In this document: in pieces, positions 22,221 through 32,042 of the stretch | How the letters are laid out: each line of letters opens with the position of its first letter | Position numbering within the stretch: position 1 is the stretch's first letter | Assembly: GCA_902537235.1 (NCBI GenBank) | Contig: CACBAO010000012.1 | Location: 1-48,783, forward strand | DNA: 48,783 nt | Direction of reading: 5' to 3' | DNA from: an uncultured Alphaproteobacteria bacterium | GTDB lineage: Bacteria; Pseudomonadota; Alphaproteobacteria; Rhodobacterales; Rhodobacteraceae | The notes under the pieces: model-generated | What the model was told of the DNA's origin: nothing | Seen by the model: the letters and a program-made list of their open reading frames with translations, nothing else | Database searches by the model: none | Made by a program: the position numbers and the translations under genes

Positions 22221-22900
22221 TGCAAAATACTTATCTTGCTAAACGAGCAAGTCTAGAGAATTATTTTAATGAGGTATCAAGTGATGCTTGGGATAAGCTC
22301 ACATCGAATGAACCGGTTTCCTTTGTACGCCAATTAGTTAGAGAGGGGCGTCAAAAAATGCTTTTAGCAATTTTAGATAAACTTCCTCAGGATTTGAAAG
22401 GTACAAGAATATTGGATGCGGGATGTGGTACTGGGGTTCTCTCACGAATGCTAGATGAGAGAGGAGCGGAAGTTGTTGGCGTTGATATCTCAGACAAATT
22501 AGTCGAGTTAGCTAAAAATAGAAGCAGGTCACACAGAAATATTGAGTATTTCTCTGGAGATATGAATGAACATAGCTTCGGTAACTTTGACTATATAATT
22601 GCAATGGATAGTTTGATTCACTATAACGCAGAAGATGTCATGTCATCGCTTGCTGATTTTTCTTGTAGAGCAAATAATTCAGTTCTTTTCACAGTTATAC
22701 CAAGCACTTTTGCTTTAAGGACAAAACTGCGATTGGGTAAATATTTTCCAAAATCTGAAAGATCACCAGAGGTCGTTCCGATTGATTGGGGTAAGTTGCA
22801 TCAATTGGAAGTCCATGGTGTCAAAGCGTCTCTTTCAAAAGTCAAAAGAATAAAGAGTTTTTTTTATGTCTCTGAAGCATGGGAATTGGCAAACATATGA
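22220..22900 (+). CDS. bchM: Magnesium-protoporphyrin IX O-methyltransferase
   Basis: Transfers a methyl group from S-adenosylmethionine to the C13 propionate of Mg-protoporphyrin, giving the substrate of AcsF. It is 226 residues. SAM motif I is LDAGCGTG (65-72), with the acidic residue GVDIS about 25 residues later. The BchM-type N-terminus (YFNEVSSDAWDKLTS) is present. TAATG coupling to bchL and an ATGA overlap with lhaA place it inside the superoperon. This is a standard member with nothing missing. Confidence 0.95.
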
Positions 22901-24342
22901 TTATGTCAAAAAAAATGATTAAAGAACTAAGCAGTTCACTATTACCATTTTCTGGTGCTGTGTCCAGCGAGCTACCAATGTCGAGTTTGCTGAGGCTTTC
23001 ATTATTTCAAGTGTCTGTAGGAATAGCTACGGTCCTATTAGTTGGCACTCTTAATCGAGTTATGATTGTGGAGTTAGGTGTCGTGGCTTCATTAGTAGCA
23101 ACAATGGTTGCTATTCCTATATTATTGGCTCCTTTGAGAGCTGTTTTGGGATTTAAATCTGACAATCATAAATCGCTAATTGGATGGAAGCGAATGCCTT
23201 ATATTTGGTATGGAACAATGTGGCAGTTTGGAGGGCTGGCAGTAATGCCGTTCTCAATAATTGTTCTATCAGGTGATCAAACAGTAGGTCCATGGTGGGC
23301 TGGACATATTTTAGTTGCTTTTTCATTTTTAGCTACCGGTATGGGCGCACACCTGACTCAAACAGCGGGATTAGCTTTAGCTGCCGATAGGGCAACGGAT
23401 CAAACACGGTCGCAGGTTGTGGCACTTCTTTATGTTATGTTCCTTTTGGGAATGGGTTTAGCAGCTGTAGCTTTTGGCGCCCTATTGCAAGATTTTACAA
23501 AGTTTAAATTAATTCAAGTTGTTCAAGGAGCAGCTGTTGTGACCCTCCTACTCAATTTAGTTGCAATTTGGAGACAAGAAAAACTTAGACCAGTAGAAAA
23601 GAAAAATATCTACAATACAGAGACTACATTTATTCCCATCATGCGATTATTCCTTAAATCCCAGGGAGGGCGGAGTTTACTTTTAGTAGTATTCTTCGGA
23701 ACTTTGGGTCTCTCCATGCAAGATATCTTACTAGAACCATATGGTGGAGAAATATTGGGATTGAGTGTGGCAGCTACCACAAATCTTACCGCGATATGGG
23801 TCGTTGGAGCTCTTGTTGGGTTGCTCATTGCTTCGAGATCTTTAAAAAGAAAAAAAGGGGGGCCAGTTAAATCGATAGTTTTTGCACTTTTTATAGCTAT
23901 TGGTGGGCTCTGTTTCGTAATAATGTCTGATCCTATGAACTTAGCTTCATTTTACTTTTTTGGATCATTTTTAATTGGTTTGGGTACTGGTTTATTTGCG
24001 GTGTCGACTTTGATTATTGCAATGACCATACCTATTTCAAAGGGAACGGGACGAGGTCTTGTTCTCGGTTCATGGGGGGCAGCTCAAGCAACGGCCGCTG
24101 GCTTGGGCATAGGTTTAGGTGGAATTTTAAATGACATTTCTGGGTCAATTGTCGGTTCGGAGGGCTTGAATTTAGTTGTCTCTTCTAACGCAGCATTTTC
24201 GTATTTAGTTGTGTATCATTTAGAAATCTTCCTTCTATTTTTAACTTTAGCTTTTTTGGGACCTCTTTCTCAGTATCTATCTAGTCTAAAGCTCGATAGA
24301 AAAAATTTGGGAAAATTTGGTTTTTCAGAAATGCCAACTTAA
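22897..24342 (+). CDS. lhaA: LH1 assembly protein LhaA (PucC family)
   Basis: A 481-residue, roughly twelve-helix membrane protein of the BCH/PucC family. In Rhodobacter, LhaA co-purifies with LH1 and pigment-synthesis enzymes and aids LH1 assembly. Its position between bchM and puhA is the diagnostic context. The frame is open from 22879, but ATG 22897 overlaps the bchM stop as ATGA, the pattern used elsewhere in this operon, so I take it as the start. Conserved features: LFQVSVGIATVLLVGTLNRV, GWKRMPYIWYGTMWQF and SMQDILLEPYGGE. Confidence 0.92.
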   Translation: MIMSKKMIKELSSSLLPFSGAVSSELPMSSLLRLSLFQVSVGIATVLLVGTLNRVMIVELGVVASLVATMVAIPILLAPLRAVLGFKSDNHKSLIGWKRMPYIWYGTMWQFGGLAVMPFSIIVLSGDQTVGPWWAGHILVAFSFLATGMGAHLTQTAGLALAADRATDQTRSQVVALLYVMFLLGMGLAAVAFGALLQDFTKFKLIQVVQGAAVVTLLLNLVAIWRQEKLRPVEKKNIYNTETTFIPIMRLFLKSQGGRSLLLVVFFGTLGLSMQDILLEPYGGEILGLSVAATTNLTAIWVVGALVGLLIASRSLKRKKGGPVKSIVFALFIAIGGLCFVIMSDPMNLASFYFFGSFLIGLGTGLFAVSTLIIAMTIPISKGTGRGLVLGSWGAAQATAAGLGIGLGGILNDISGSIVGSEGLNLVVSSNAAFSYLVVYHLEIFLLFLTLAFLGPLSQYLSSLKLDRKNLGKFGFSEMPT

Positions 24343-24366
24343 CCATGAAAGTCAGGAGAATATCAA

Positions 24367-25137
24367 ATGGAACCTTATAACGTAATATTTTTTGGGAATG
24401 TGGATTTGGCGCAAATTTCCCTTTATGCATTTTGGTTATTTTTTGCAGGTTTAGTTATATATCTGCAGAGAGAGAATATGAGAGAAGGGTATCCCTTAGA
24501 AAATGAGGAGGGTGATCTTAGTGCTAATCAAGGGCCCTATGGAGGTCCGTCAGAGACAAAGACATTTAAACTGCCGCACGGTAGGGGAAGCATTACTGTT
24601 CCAGAAAGTGGCAAAGAAAAAAGAAAATTGTCTATTAAGAGGGAAAACATTGCAGGTGGAGCACCATTTTCACCTACAGGAAATCCAATGACGGATGGCA
24701 TAGGCGCCGCAGCATGGGCTGAGCGAAGAGATGTGCCTGAGCTGGATGGACATGGCAAGCCCAAAATAGTGCCCATGCGAACATTGAAAAAGTACGAAGT
24801 ATCAGCAGGGAAAGATCCACGCGGTATGAACGTTTTATCGGCTGACAAAAAAATTGTTGGAAAAATTTCAGATCTTTGGGTGGATGCACCAGAGCAGCTT
24901 GTCAGATATCTTGAAATAGAGTTGAAAGATAAAACTTCATGCTTATTACCCATGCCTCTGGCACTAATTCGGAGCGATGGTGTTCATGTAAACACCCTCT
25001 ATGGGAAACATTTCCCAAAAGTACCAAGAACAAAGGCTCAGACTAAAGTAACAATGTTAGAAGAGGATAAGATATCTGCTTATTATAGTGGTGGCCAACT
25101 CTATGCCTCTTATGACAGATTGGTATCTGCATTTTAG
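24367..25137 (+). CDS. puhA: Photosynthetic reaction centre H subunit
   Basis: The H subunit caps the cytoplasmic face of L and M and shapes the proton path to QB. It is 256 residues with one N-terminal membrane helix (about residues 13-33) and a cytoplasmic PRC-barrel domain. Motifs include YLQRENMREGYPLE, FKLPHGRG, GNPMTDGIGAAAWAERRD and DPRGMNVLSADKKIVGKISDLWVD. AGGAGA at 24354-24359 precedes the ATG. The 24-bp gap after lhaA is one of the few gaps with a strong ribosome site, in line with high H-subunit demand. Confidence 0.96.
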   Translation: MEPYNVIFFGNVDLAQISLYAFWLFFAGLVIYLQRENMREGYPLENEEGDLSANQGPYGGPSETKTFKLPHGRGSITVPESGKEKRKLSIKRENIAGGAPFSPTGNPMTDGIGAAAWAERRDVPELDGHGKPKIVPMRTLKKYEVSAGKDPRGMNVLSADKKIVGKISDLWVDAPEQLVRYLEIELKDKTSCLLPMPLALIRSDGVHVNTLYGKHFPKVPRTKAQTKVTMLEEDKISAYYSGGQLYASYDRLVSAF

Positions 25138-25146
25138 GGAGAAGTA

Positions 25147-25785
25147 ATGGAATATAAAACAAAATTAGAAGCGCATAAAAACATTTTGGAAGTAATTCCT
25201 GAAGGCGAAAGTATTCTGTGGAAAGGGAAACCCTCTTTTTGGGGGTTTTCTTGGTATTTTTTTGGGTTAAAGCTTTTAGCTTTTTATTTGATAATACTAT
25301 CAGTCGTATTCGCTGCGAGATTGACAGTTGCTGATTTCTATACAGCTTTTGCAGTTGACTTCCTACCCTATCTTTCAAGCGGTATTTTAGCTTCATGTAT
25401 ACTCATGGCTCTCGCCGGAATTCAATCTCAAAGCTCTGTATATATCATCACCGAAAATAGAGTAATAATAAAAAGTGGTGCAGCCTTATCTTTTTTAATT
25501 TCTATCCCATTTAAAAAAATAAAGGCAGTAAATTTGCAGAAACGTAAAGGATCTTTAGGAACGATTTCCTTTGAATTAAGTTCCAGGAAAAGGGTTCCCT
25601 ATATTTCATGTTGGCCAAGTATCCGCCCTTGGAAATTCAAAAAAACTGAGCCTGCTTTTTCTTGTATAGAAGATGTAGACGAGGTTGCTACCATTTTAAG
25701 AAAGTCGGTAATGGCAGGGACTATAAGTCTTCAGACGGCTACAAGTAATTCAGATTTTAAGTCTCAAATAGAGCAAGGGGTGTAG
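25147..25785 (+). CDS. puhB: Photosynthetic complex assembly protein PuhB
   Basis: A 212-residue membrane protein with an N-terminal region containing IPEGESILWKGKPS, two hydrophobic segments (about 38-58 and 78-98), and a C-terminal PH-like domain beginning SVYIITENRVIIKSG. PuhB is needed for efficient reaction-centre assembly in Rhodobacter capsulatus and may interact with LhaA. It starts nine bases after puhA, with GGGAGAAG as ribosome site. Identification rests on motif, length and position. Confidence 0.9.
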   Translation: MEYKTKLEAHKNILEVIPEGESILWKGKPSFWGFSWYFFGLKLLAFYLIILSVVFAARLTVADFYTAFAVDFLPYLSSGILASCILMALAGIQSQSSVYIITENRVIIKSGAALSFLISIPFKKIKAVNLQKRKGSLGTISFELSSRKRVPYISCWPSIRPWKFKKTEPAFSCIEDVDEVATILRKSVMAGTISLQTATSNSDFKSQIEQGV

Positions 25786-26238
25786 ATGCAGGATACAACG
25801 AAGCATAGAAAGGATGATGTGGTGCCGAAAGGGTTTCTATATGCCATCTTTATTATGGTTATGGTTTCCTTATTAGTTGTATTCTCAGCATCTTTATTTC
25901 CAGGAAATAAATTCGATGTGCCTGAGAAGATAGAAATTTTGGAGAAAGAAAATTTGATATTGACAAAGCTAACTGATGGGTCAGTGTCAATAGCAAATTT
26001 AAAAAATGAAGAACTACTAAATTCAAATGATGGTAAGAGTGGATTTTTATCGGTTATTATGACTGGATTGGAGTATAATAGGAAGAAGGTAGGGCTTGAA
26101 TTATTAGATTCTTACCAGATCGAAATTAAAAGGTTTGCCTCTGGTAGGATATCGCTAGTGGATAGTAAAGCAAGTTGGAGTTTAAATGTAACGAGTTTTG
26201 GTAGTAAAAATAGTGAGCTATTTTTATCAATTTTTTAG
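25786..26238 (+). CDS. puhC: Photosynthetic complex assembly protein PuhC
   Basis: A 150-residue protein with a basic N-terminus (TKHRKDDVVPKG), one membrane helix at about 16-37, and a periplasmic beta-rich domain. The ATG directly follows the puhB stop codon. In Rhodobacter capsulatus PuhC affects organisation of the core complex and the amount of LH1. Conserved PuhC signs are LTDGSVSIANL and GFLSVIMTGLEYNRKKVG, and its position is exact. It is slightly shorter than the 162-residue Rhodobacter form and low in strict motifs, so position carries much of the call. Confidence 0.86.
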   Translation: MQDTTKHRKDDVVPKGFLYAIFIMVMVSLLVVFSASLFPGNKFDVPEKIEILEKENLILTKLTDGSVSIANLKNEELLNSNDGKSGFLSVIMTGLEYNRKKVGLELLDSYQIEIKRFASGRISLVDSKASWSLNVTSFGSKNSELFLSIF

Positions 26239-26249
26239 AGGGGGAAAAG

Positions 26250-26546
26250 ATGAGTTTTTTTAGAAAAAGAAGAGATAATGCGCCGTGTACAATCGAAGTA
26301 TCCAATACCTTCGAGTCTTTGCATGCACATGTAAGATTTAATAATGGAGCAATTGTGAATCCCGGCGATGAGGTTATTGTCCATGGTGACCCCGTAAAAG
26401 CACCCTACGGAGAAGTAATTACGGAAGATAGGGAGGCAACAATTCTTAGAGCGACGCCATTAGAGAGACTTTGGACTAGGGTGTTTGGCAAATTAGAATT
26501 TATGGAAATCTGCGAGTTTTCGTTTTCAGAGGAGGTTTCTCTATGA
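26250..26546 (+). CDS. Small conserved protein between puhC and acsF
   Basis: A 98-residue soluble protein with a basic start (SFFRKRRDN), then ESLHAHVRFNNGAIVNPGDEVIVHGDP and ATILRATPLERLWTRVFGKLEFMEI. A gene of about this size commonly sits between puhC and acsF in alphaproteobacterial photosynthesis clusters. Its biochemical role is not known to me. The ribosome site is GGGGGAAAAG. Its stop overlaps the acsF ATG by four bases (ATGA), so it is co-translated with the cyclase, and a helper role for AcsF is a reasonable guess but only that. No metal-binding cluster or membrane segment is evident. Confidence 0.8.
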   Translation: MSFFRKRRDNAPCTIEVSNTFESLHAHVRFNNGAIVNPGDEVIVHGDPVKAPYGEVITEDREATILRATPLERLWTRVFGKLEFMEICEFSFSEEVSL

Positions 26547-27598
26547 GAACTATTATTGATGACAATACAACCGATATGGCTATGGAGGAAACACTTATTA
26601 GCCCAAGGTTTTATACAACAAACTATAAAGAACTGGATAAAGTTGATGTTTCATCAATTAGACATGAATGGGACCCTTTAATAAAAGAAATGCGCTCAGA
26701 CCCAAACAAAAAACATTTTCAGAAAACGTCTGAGTGGGACGATTTTGATTTTGAGGATTTAGAGCCAGGATTAAGGAAAGAGTTTATTGACTTTTTGGTT
26801 AGCTCTCTTACGTCGGAGTTTTCCGGGTGTGTTCTTTATAAAGAGATGAAACGACAGGGAAGTAACGCAGATATCTGTGAACTATTTGCCATGATGGCTA
26901 GAGATGAGGCTCGGCATGCTGGTTTCATTAATGATGCTTTAAGAGAAGCAAATATTGCTGTTAACCTGGGCTTCTTAACAAGAAAAAAGAAATATACATA
27001 CTTTGCTCCAAAGTTTATTTACTACGCTACTTATCTGTCTGAAAAAATAGGGTACGCTAGATACATTACGATCTATCGTCATTTGGAAAAAAACCCGAGT
27101 TCTAGATTTCATCCAATATTTAAATGGTTTGAAAAATGGTGTAATGACGAATTTAGACATGGGGAGGCCTTTGCATTGCTAATGCGATCCGATCCTAAGC
27201 TGACATCAGGCTTAAATGTTTACTGGATAAAATTCTTTTTAGTTGCCGTTTATGCAACAATGTATGTCAGAGATCACGCTAGACCTGAGTTCCACAAAGC
27301 GCTAGGAGTAGACATTGATTGGTACGATGATCAGGTTTTAAGGATGACTACCGAGATTTCAAGACAAGTGTTTCCTATTGAAATAGATCACGACAACCCT
27401 AAGTGGATGATTGGATTAAAAAGGGTCAAAAAAGCTATGTTAGCCTATGGAAGAGCCAAGCAGTCAAAGGGTGTAACTGGATTAATTAAGCGACCGTTAG
27501 CTGCATTAAACTTGGGCATAGCATTTGCGCGATTATACGCTATTCCCGCAAAGAGAAATGCCGTACCTGAAACTAGTAGGTTGCAGCCGAGTTATTGA
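26543..27598 (+). CDS. acsF: Mg-protoporphyrin IX monomethyl ester oxidative cyclase (aerobic)
   Basis: Diiron oxygenase that uses O2 to form the fifth ring (ring E) of protochlorophyllide. It is 351 residues. The ferritin-like diiron motifs are complete: Glu92 (SEFSGCVLYKEM), DEARH (121-125), Glu168 and DEFRH (202-206). Unlike the radical-SAM BchE, this enzyme needs oxygen, so pigment synthesis here can proceed aerobically. No bchE is visible in the window. It overlaps the upstream 98-residue gene by four bases. Confidence 0.96.
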   Translation: MRTIIDDNTTDMAMEETLISPRFYTTNYKELDKVDVSSIRHEWDPLIKEMRSDPNKKHFQKTSEWDDFDFEDLEPGLRKEFIDFLVSSLTSEFSGCVLYKEMKRQGSNADICELFAMMARDEARHAGFINDALREANIAVNLGFLTRKKKYTYFAPKFIYYATYLSEKIGYARYITIYRHLEKNPSSRFHPIFKWFEKWCNDEFRHGEAFALLMRSDPKLTSGLNVYWIKFFLVAVYATMYVRDHARPEFHKALGVDIDWYDDQVLRMTTEISRQVFPIEIDHDNPKWMIGLKRVKKAMLAYGRAKQSKGVTGLIKRPLAALNLGIAFARLYAIPAKRNAVPETSRLQPSY

Positions 27599-27614
27599 AA
27601 TAAGAAAGAATTTT

Positions 27615-28463
27615 ATGAGCTCTATAGTCAGTATATTTTTTGTTTTATTTTTATGGTGGTTCTTAACCGGGATTATTTTATACACAGCAAAGCGATTAGA
27701 TTTAGGTGATAGCAAGACGCGGTTCACGGTAGTATTAGTTACTTTGCCCTTGTTCTTTTGCGCATGGTACTTTTATTTTAATTGTTTAGATGGTATGAGC
27801 TACGCAGAAATTTTCTATTCTTTTTTGGCCAGTTTATTTATCTGGGGATGGGTTGAATTAACTTTTCTAACAGGTGTTGTTGCGGGAATTCCTCTTTTAG
27901 AAAAGCAAGAAATAGATGGAGATACAGAACGTGAGCGTTTTATAAATGGTTTCCGATCGATAGCACTGAATGAATGTTTTTTGCTTTCCTGTTTGTTTGT
28001 TATGGCCGTTCTGTCAATTGGATCAGAAAATAATTTTGGATTAACCACATTTTTAATACTTTATGTGGCTAGAGTTTCGGCCAAGCTTAATCTTTTCTTT
28101 GGTGTACCGTATATAAATTTACATTTTTTGACCGCCCCACTCAAGCATATCGCGACATTTTGTAGGGTTGCACCTATTGGTTTTTTCTTTATCGCTTCTA
28201 CTGTTATGTTGTGTCTTATGTTTATTTTTCTAGTGGGATCTACGTTTGCTGCTCAGTCCATGTCGGATATACAGTTTGGATATTTGTTGTTGAGTACCTT
28301 AGCGGGATTAGCAGTTCTAGAACATCTATTTATGGCTTTACCTGTTAAAGATGCCACGCTTTGGAATTGGATGTTACCAAACTTAAGAAAGTCATCAGAC
28401 GTACTTACGCTTGCAGAAACAAAATCAAATTTTCCTAAGGAGAGTAAAAATGAACTACGATAA
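27615..28463 (+). CDS. puhE: Photosynthetic complex assembly protein PuhE
   Basis: A 282-residue polytopic membrane protein with about eight hydrophobic segments (DUF3623-type). PuhE modulates bacteriochlorophyll production and complex accumulation in Rhodobacter capsulatus. The molecular function is unclear. The frame is open upstream to 27525, inside acsF, but ATG 27615 follows acsF by 16 bp with AAGAAAGA as ribosome site and starts a hydrophobic helix, so it is the probable start. Motifs [20 protein letters not shown] and [18 protein letters not shown] are typical. The coding end overlaps the start of hemA by 14 bases. Confidence 0.88.
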   Translation: MSSIVSIFFVLFLWWFLTGIILYTAKRLDLGDSKTRFTVVLVTLPLFFCAWYFYFNCLDGMSYAEIFYSFLASLFIWGWVELTFLTGVVAGIPLLEKQEIDGDTERERFINGFRSIALNECFLLSCLFVMAVLSIGSENNFGLTTFLILYVARVSAKLNLFFGVPYINLHFLTAPLKHIATFCRVAPIGFFFIASTVMLCLMFIFLVGSTFAAQSMSDIQFGYLLLSTLAGLAVLEHLFMALPVKDATLWNWMLPNLRKSSDVLTLAETKSNFPKESKNELR

Positions 28464-29664
28464 AATTTTTCAAGAAAGACTTGAAAAGTTAAAACTAGAA
28501 GGAAATTATCGGGTTTTCGCTGATCTTGAAAGATATAAAGGATCTTTTCCTCGAGCAAAAAATTATATTGGAAACAAAGAGCGCGACGTTACAGTGTGGT
28601 GCTCAAATGACTATCTGGGAATGGGTCAGAATAAAGATGTAATTGCAGCGATGAGTGAGGCGTTGGAAAAGTGTGGTGCAGGTGCAGGCGGAACAAGGAA
28701 TATCTCAGGGACAAATCATTATCACGTCTTGCTTGAACAGGAATTGGCAGACCTACATGGGAAAGAATCAGCATTGCTTTTTACCTCCGGTTATGTCTCT
28801 AACTGGGCTTCGCTTTCGGTCTTGGGTGCAAATTTAGAAAATTGTGTAATTTTGTCTGATGAACTAAACCATGCATCAATGATAGAAGGAGTTCGACATT
28901 CACGGGCTAAAAAAATTATTTGGAAGCACAATGATGTAAATGATCTAAGAAATCATCTCAGCAGCCTTGACCCCAATACCCCAAAAATCATTGCGTTTGA
29001 GTCTGTTTATTCAATGGACGGGGATATATCACCTATCTCTGATATATGCGATATTGCAGATGAATTCGGAGCGCTAACATATTTGGACGAAGTACACGCT
29101 GTAGGTCTTTATGGCAAGCGAGGAGGGGGAGTCTCCGAAAGGGATGGGGTTGCTGACCGAATCTCGATAATAGAAGGAACTCTCGGGAAAGCTTTTGGGG
29201 TTCTTGGCGGTTACATTAGTGGCTCAAAAGAGGTATGTGATTTTGTAAGATCTTTCTCAAGCGGCTTTATATTTACAACTGCACTACCCCCGGCAATTGC
29301 AGCTGGTGCACTCGCCTCAATCAGACATTTAAAATCTTCTGAAATCGAGAGAGCAGACCAAAAACGAAAAGTAAAATATCTCAGAGAGAAGCTTGATCAG
29401 CATAATATACCTCACTTATCTAATCCTAGCCATATAGTGCCTGTTATGATCAAGGATCCCATTAAATGTAAAATGATAAGCGATATTTTAATGGAAAATT
29501 ATGGGATTTATGTACAACCTATAAACTACCCAACTGTTCCTAAAGGTACTGAGAGGTTAAGGATTACTCCATCTCCAGTACACTCTTTTTCCGATATTGA
29601 CTTTTTAGTTAATGCTATGAACGAGCTTTGGAGCCAGTGCGCACTTTCACGTGTTGTAGCTTGA
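28450..29664 (+). CDS. hemA: 5-Aminolevulinate synthase
   Basis: PLP enzyme condensing glycine and succinyl-CoA to 5-aminolevulinate, the first step of tetrapyrrole synthesis by the C4 (alphaproteobacterial) route. It is 404 residues from ATG 28450. An upstream in-frame start at 28411 would sit inside puhE, and 28450 has AAGGAGAG before it. Schiff-base Lys247 is in EGTLGKAFG. The substrate-contact motifs [21 protein letters not shown] and [12 protein letters not shown] are intact. Ending the superoperon with hemA couples precursor supply to photosystem assembly. An additional housekeeping copy could exist elsewhere, as in R. sphaeroides. Confidence 0.96.
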   Translation: MNYDKIFQERLEKLKLEGNYRVFADLERYKGSFPRAKNYIGNKERDVTVWCSNDYLGMGQNKDVIAAMSEALEKCGAGAGGTRNISGTNHYHVLLEQELADLHGKESALLFTSGYVSNWASLSVLGANLENCVILSDELNHASMIEGVRHSRAKKIIWKHNDVNDLRNHLSSLDPNTPKIIAFESVYSMDGDISPISDICDIADEFGALTYLDEVHAVGLYGKRGGGVSERDGVADRISIIEGTLGKAFGVLGGYISGSKEVCDFVRSFSSGFIFTTALPPAIAAGALASIRHLKSSEIERADQKRKVKYLREKLDQHNIPHLSNPSHIVPVMIKDPIKCKMISDILMENYGIYVQPINYPTVPKGTERLRITPSPVHSFSDIDFLVNAMNELWSQCALSRVVA

Positions 29665-29694
29665 TTAGGTTTTTGCTTTATTAAGGGTTAAGGC

Positions 29695-31920
29695 TTACAG
29701 GTCATTTTCAGAAGTAAGAAATGCTGTTTTTATATTCTTTCTATCTGCCTTTTCAAAATCGACTAACGCCTTATCGCTCTCTAGTTCAGCTATAGTTCCG
29801 TAGCCAAATTTTTCATGGAACACCCGATCGCCAACGTTAAATGCTTTATTTACGTATGATATGCTATTAAAAAATGGAGAGGAATTATTTGCAATGTTAT
29901 TTTGAAGTCTGCTCCAGCCAGGTGATCTATAGAATGAAGATTCTTGCTCAAGAAAATTTGATTGACTTATTGTATTGGAAGATTGGAACCCTGAAGGTGT
30001 CAAGTCTTCAACATAGTTATCGGGTAATTCTTTTATAAACCTACTTTCTAGATTAAAGTTAAAATCACCGAACTTATATCTACTTTCTGCAGAACTTATT
30101 GTACATAAAAGTTTTGCTCGAGTAATTCCCACATAAGCTAGCCTTCGTTCCTCTTCTAAACCGTTTTGACCATTATCATCCAAAGATTTTTTGTTGGGAA
30201 AAGTTTCTTCCTCCCAGCCTGGAAGGTATATTTGTTTGAATTCAAGACCCTTGGAGGCATGTAAGGTCATTAAGGAGACTTTATCTGGATTTCTGTCAAC
30301 TTGGTTTTCCATGACAAGTGAGACATGATCAAGAAACGATTGAAGATCAGAAAAATCATTCAAGCTTGATACCAATTCTTTTAGATTCTCTAACCTCCCT
30401 TCTGACTCTGGCGTTTGTTCATTTTGAAGCATGTCGGTATACCCAGACTCGTCTAGAACCTGCTCGACGAGATCAATATGATTTTTCTTATCGGATGAAC
30501 CCACATCACGCCATATATCTAACATATCAATAAAACGCCCAAGGGTTTCTTGTATCTTTTTCCCTAGCAAGCCGGTCTTCACTGCATGACGCACAGCATC
30601 TATCAACCTAAAATTATTTTCTCTCGCAATATTATGTAGTTGTTGCAGTGATTTCTCTCCTATTCCTCGTTTTGGTACATTAATTATTCTTTCTAAGGCT
30701 AAGCTGTCTGCGTCAGAATTTATTATCCGAAGATAAGCGACTGCATCCTTAATTTCTTGTCGATCAAAAAAACGTGTGCCACCTATTATGATATGTGGAA
30801 TATCTCTTCTTAGTAGTAGATCCTCAAAATCTCTAAACTGCCATGTTGCTCTGAATAATATCGCTACATCAGAAAATGTTATCTTTTCCGACTGTATTTT
30901 ATTGTGAATATCATCACAAATCCAAGACACTTCATCCTTCCCATCGATATGTTTGATTACTTGAATTTTGTCTCCCACATTTGACTCAGTCCACAATGTT
31001 TTCCCGAGTCTTCCTTGGTTACTTTCTATTAGACCACTTGCTGCGCCTAAGATATTTGAAGTTGAACGGTAGTTTTGTTCTAATCGTATAACTGTTGCGC
31101 CAGGGAAGTCTTTTTCAAATTTCAGAATGTTTCCTATCTCTGCCCCTCTCCACCCATAAATGGACTGATCATCGTCGCCCACACAACAAATGTTTTTGCT
31201 TCCTTGTGCTAATAATCTTAGCAGTAGGTATTGTGCCATGTTCGTGTCCTGATACTCATCAACGAGGATATACTTAAACAAGTTTTGATAATTAAACAGG
31301 AGAGAGGTATCTGCTTTCAGTATTTCTATGACATGAAGAATCAAGTCACCAAAGTCAACAGCATTGAGCGTACATAACCGGGATTGATAAATTTCATAGA
31401 GTTTTTTTGCTTTCCCATCAAATTGAAGGTCGTCTTCTGGAATATTTTGATATGTTAAAGCCTTATTCTTCCATTGGTCGATGATGTAAGCGAGCAATCG
31501 AGGAGGCCATTTTTTCTCATCAATTGACTCTAGCTTAATCAACTGCCTCAATAAACGTATTTGATCATCTGTATTAATAATAGTGAAACTAGAATTTAAG
31601 TTTACTTTTTCAGCATGTCTCCGAAGAATCTTAACACATATTGAGTGAAAAGTGCCAATCCACTTTAAGCCCTCAGAAAGATGCCCAATATGTTCCTCGA
31701 TCCTGAATTTCATTTCATTCGCTGCTTTGTTCGTGAACGTAACGGCTAGAATGTTCTGTGATCTTACATTAAGACCTTTTATCAAATAGGCGACTCTTGC
31801 AGTCAAAGCCTTTGTTTTCCCAGTGCCCGCACCTGCCAACACTAGAACAGGGCCATCGGTCTGACGTACCGCTTTCTCTTGCTCACTATTGAGGTCGCCT
31901 AAATATGAAATGTCGTTCAT
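29695..31920 (-). CDS. uvrD: UvrD/PcrA-type DNA helicase
   Basis: Superfamily 1A 3'-5' DNA helicase of repair and replication restart. It is 741 residues from ATG 31920. A TTG at 31956 would add 12 unconserved residues, while the ATG start gives the family N-terminus (LGDLNSEQEKAVRQTDGPVL). Walker A GAGTGKT is at 30-36, followed by TFTNKAANEM (motif Ia), DEYQDTN (Walker B), DDQSIYGWRGAE, QNYRSTSNIL and LMTLHASKGLEF. The C-terminus carries the PcrA/UvrD beta-strand motif (VGDRVFHEKFGYGTI). It is convergent with hemA and marks the right boundary of the photosynthesis cluster. Confidence 0.93.
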   Translation of the reverse strand: MNDISYLGDLNSEQEKAVRQTDGPVLVLAGAGTGKTKALTARVAYLIKGLNVRSQNILAVTFTNKAANEMKFRIEEHIGHLSEGLKWIGTFHSICVKILRRHAEKVNLNSSFTIINTDDQIRLLRQLIKLESIDEKKWPPRLLAYIIDQWKNKALTYQNIPEDDLQFDGKAKKLYEIYQSRLCTLNAVDFGDLILHVIEILKADTSLLFNYQNLFKYILVDEYQDTNMAQYLLLRLLAQGSKNICCVGDDDQSIYGWRGAEIGNILKFEKDFPGATVIRLEQNYRSTSNILGAASGLIESNQGRLGKTLWTESNVGDKIQVIKHIDGKDEVSWICDDIHNKIQSEKITFSDVAILFRATWQFRDFEDLLLRRDIPHIIIGGTRFFDRQEIKDAVAYLRIINSDADSLALERIINVPKRGIGEKSLQQLHNIARENNFRLIDAVRHAVKTGLLGKKIQETLGRFIDMLDIWRDVGSSDKKNHIDLVEQVLDESGYTDMLQNEQTPESEGRLENLKELVSSLNDFSDLQSFLDHVSLVMENQVDRNPDKVSLMTLHASKGLEFKQIYLPGWEEETFPNKKSLDDNGQNGLEEERRLAYVGITRAKLLCTISSAESRYKFGDFNFNLESRFIKELPDNYVEDLTPSGFQSSNTISQSNFLEQESSFYRSPGWSRLQNNIANNSSPFFNSISYVNKAFNVGDRVFHEKFGYGTIAELESDKALVDFEKADRKNIKTAFLTSENDL

Positions 31921-32005
31921 ACTATTGTAATTAACAATCCTAAATTGTTTTATCAAACGAAAGTTTAATATTTTAGCTTCCTGAAGAATATGCCAATTAT
32001 TTTAT

Positions 32006-32033
32006 TTGTTTTTCACAATTTTCAATGTATAAA
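32006..32033 (+). promoter_or_regulatory. Candidate promoter for tRNA-Gly
   Basis: TTGTTT (32006-32011) and TATAAA (32028-32033) are separated by 16 bases and lie about ten bases before the mature tRNA 5' end. The placement fits a sigma-70 promoter starting near 32040. The -35 match is only partial and the region is AT-rich, so chance similarity is possible. Confidence 0.4.
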
Positions 32034-32042
32034 AAATTTGTT

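Noticed and set aside
28411-28449. Upstream start for hemA
   Set aside because: It lies inside puhE and adds unconserved residues; ATG 28450 has AAGGAGAG before it.
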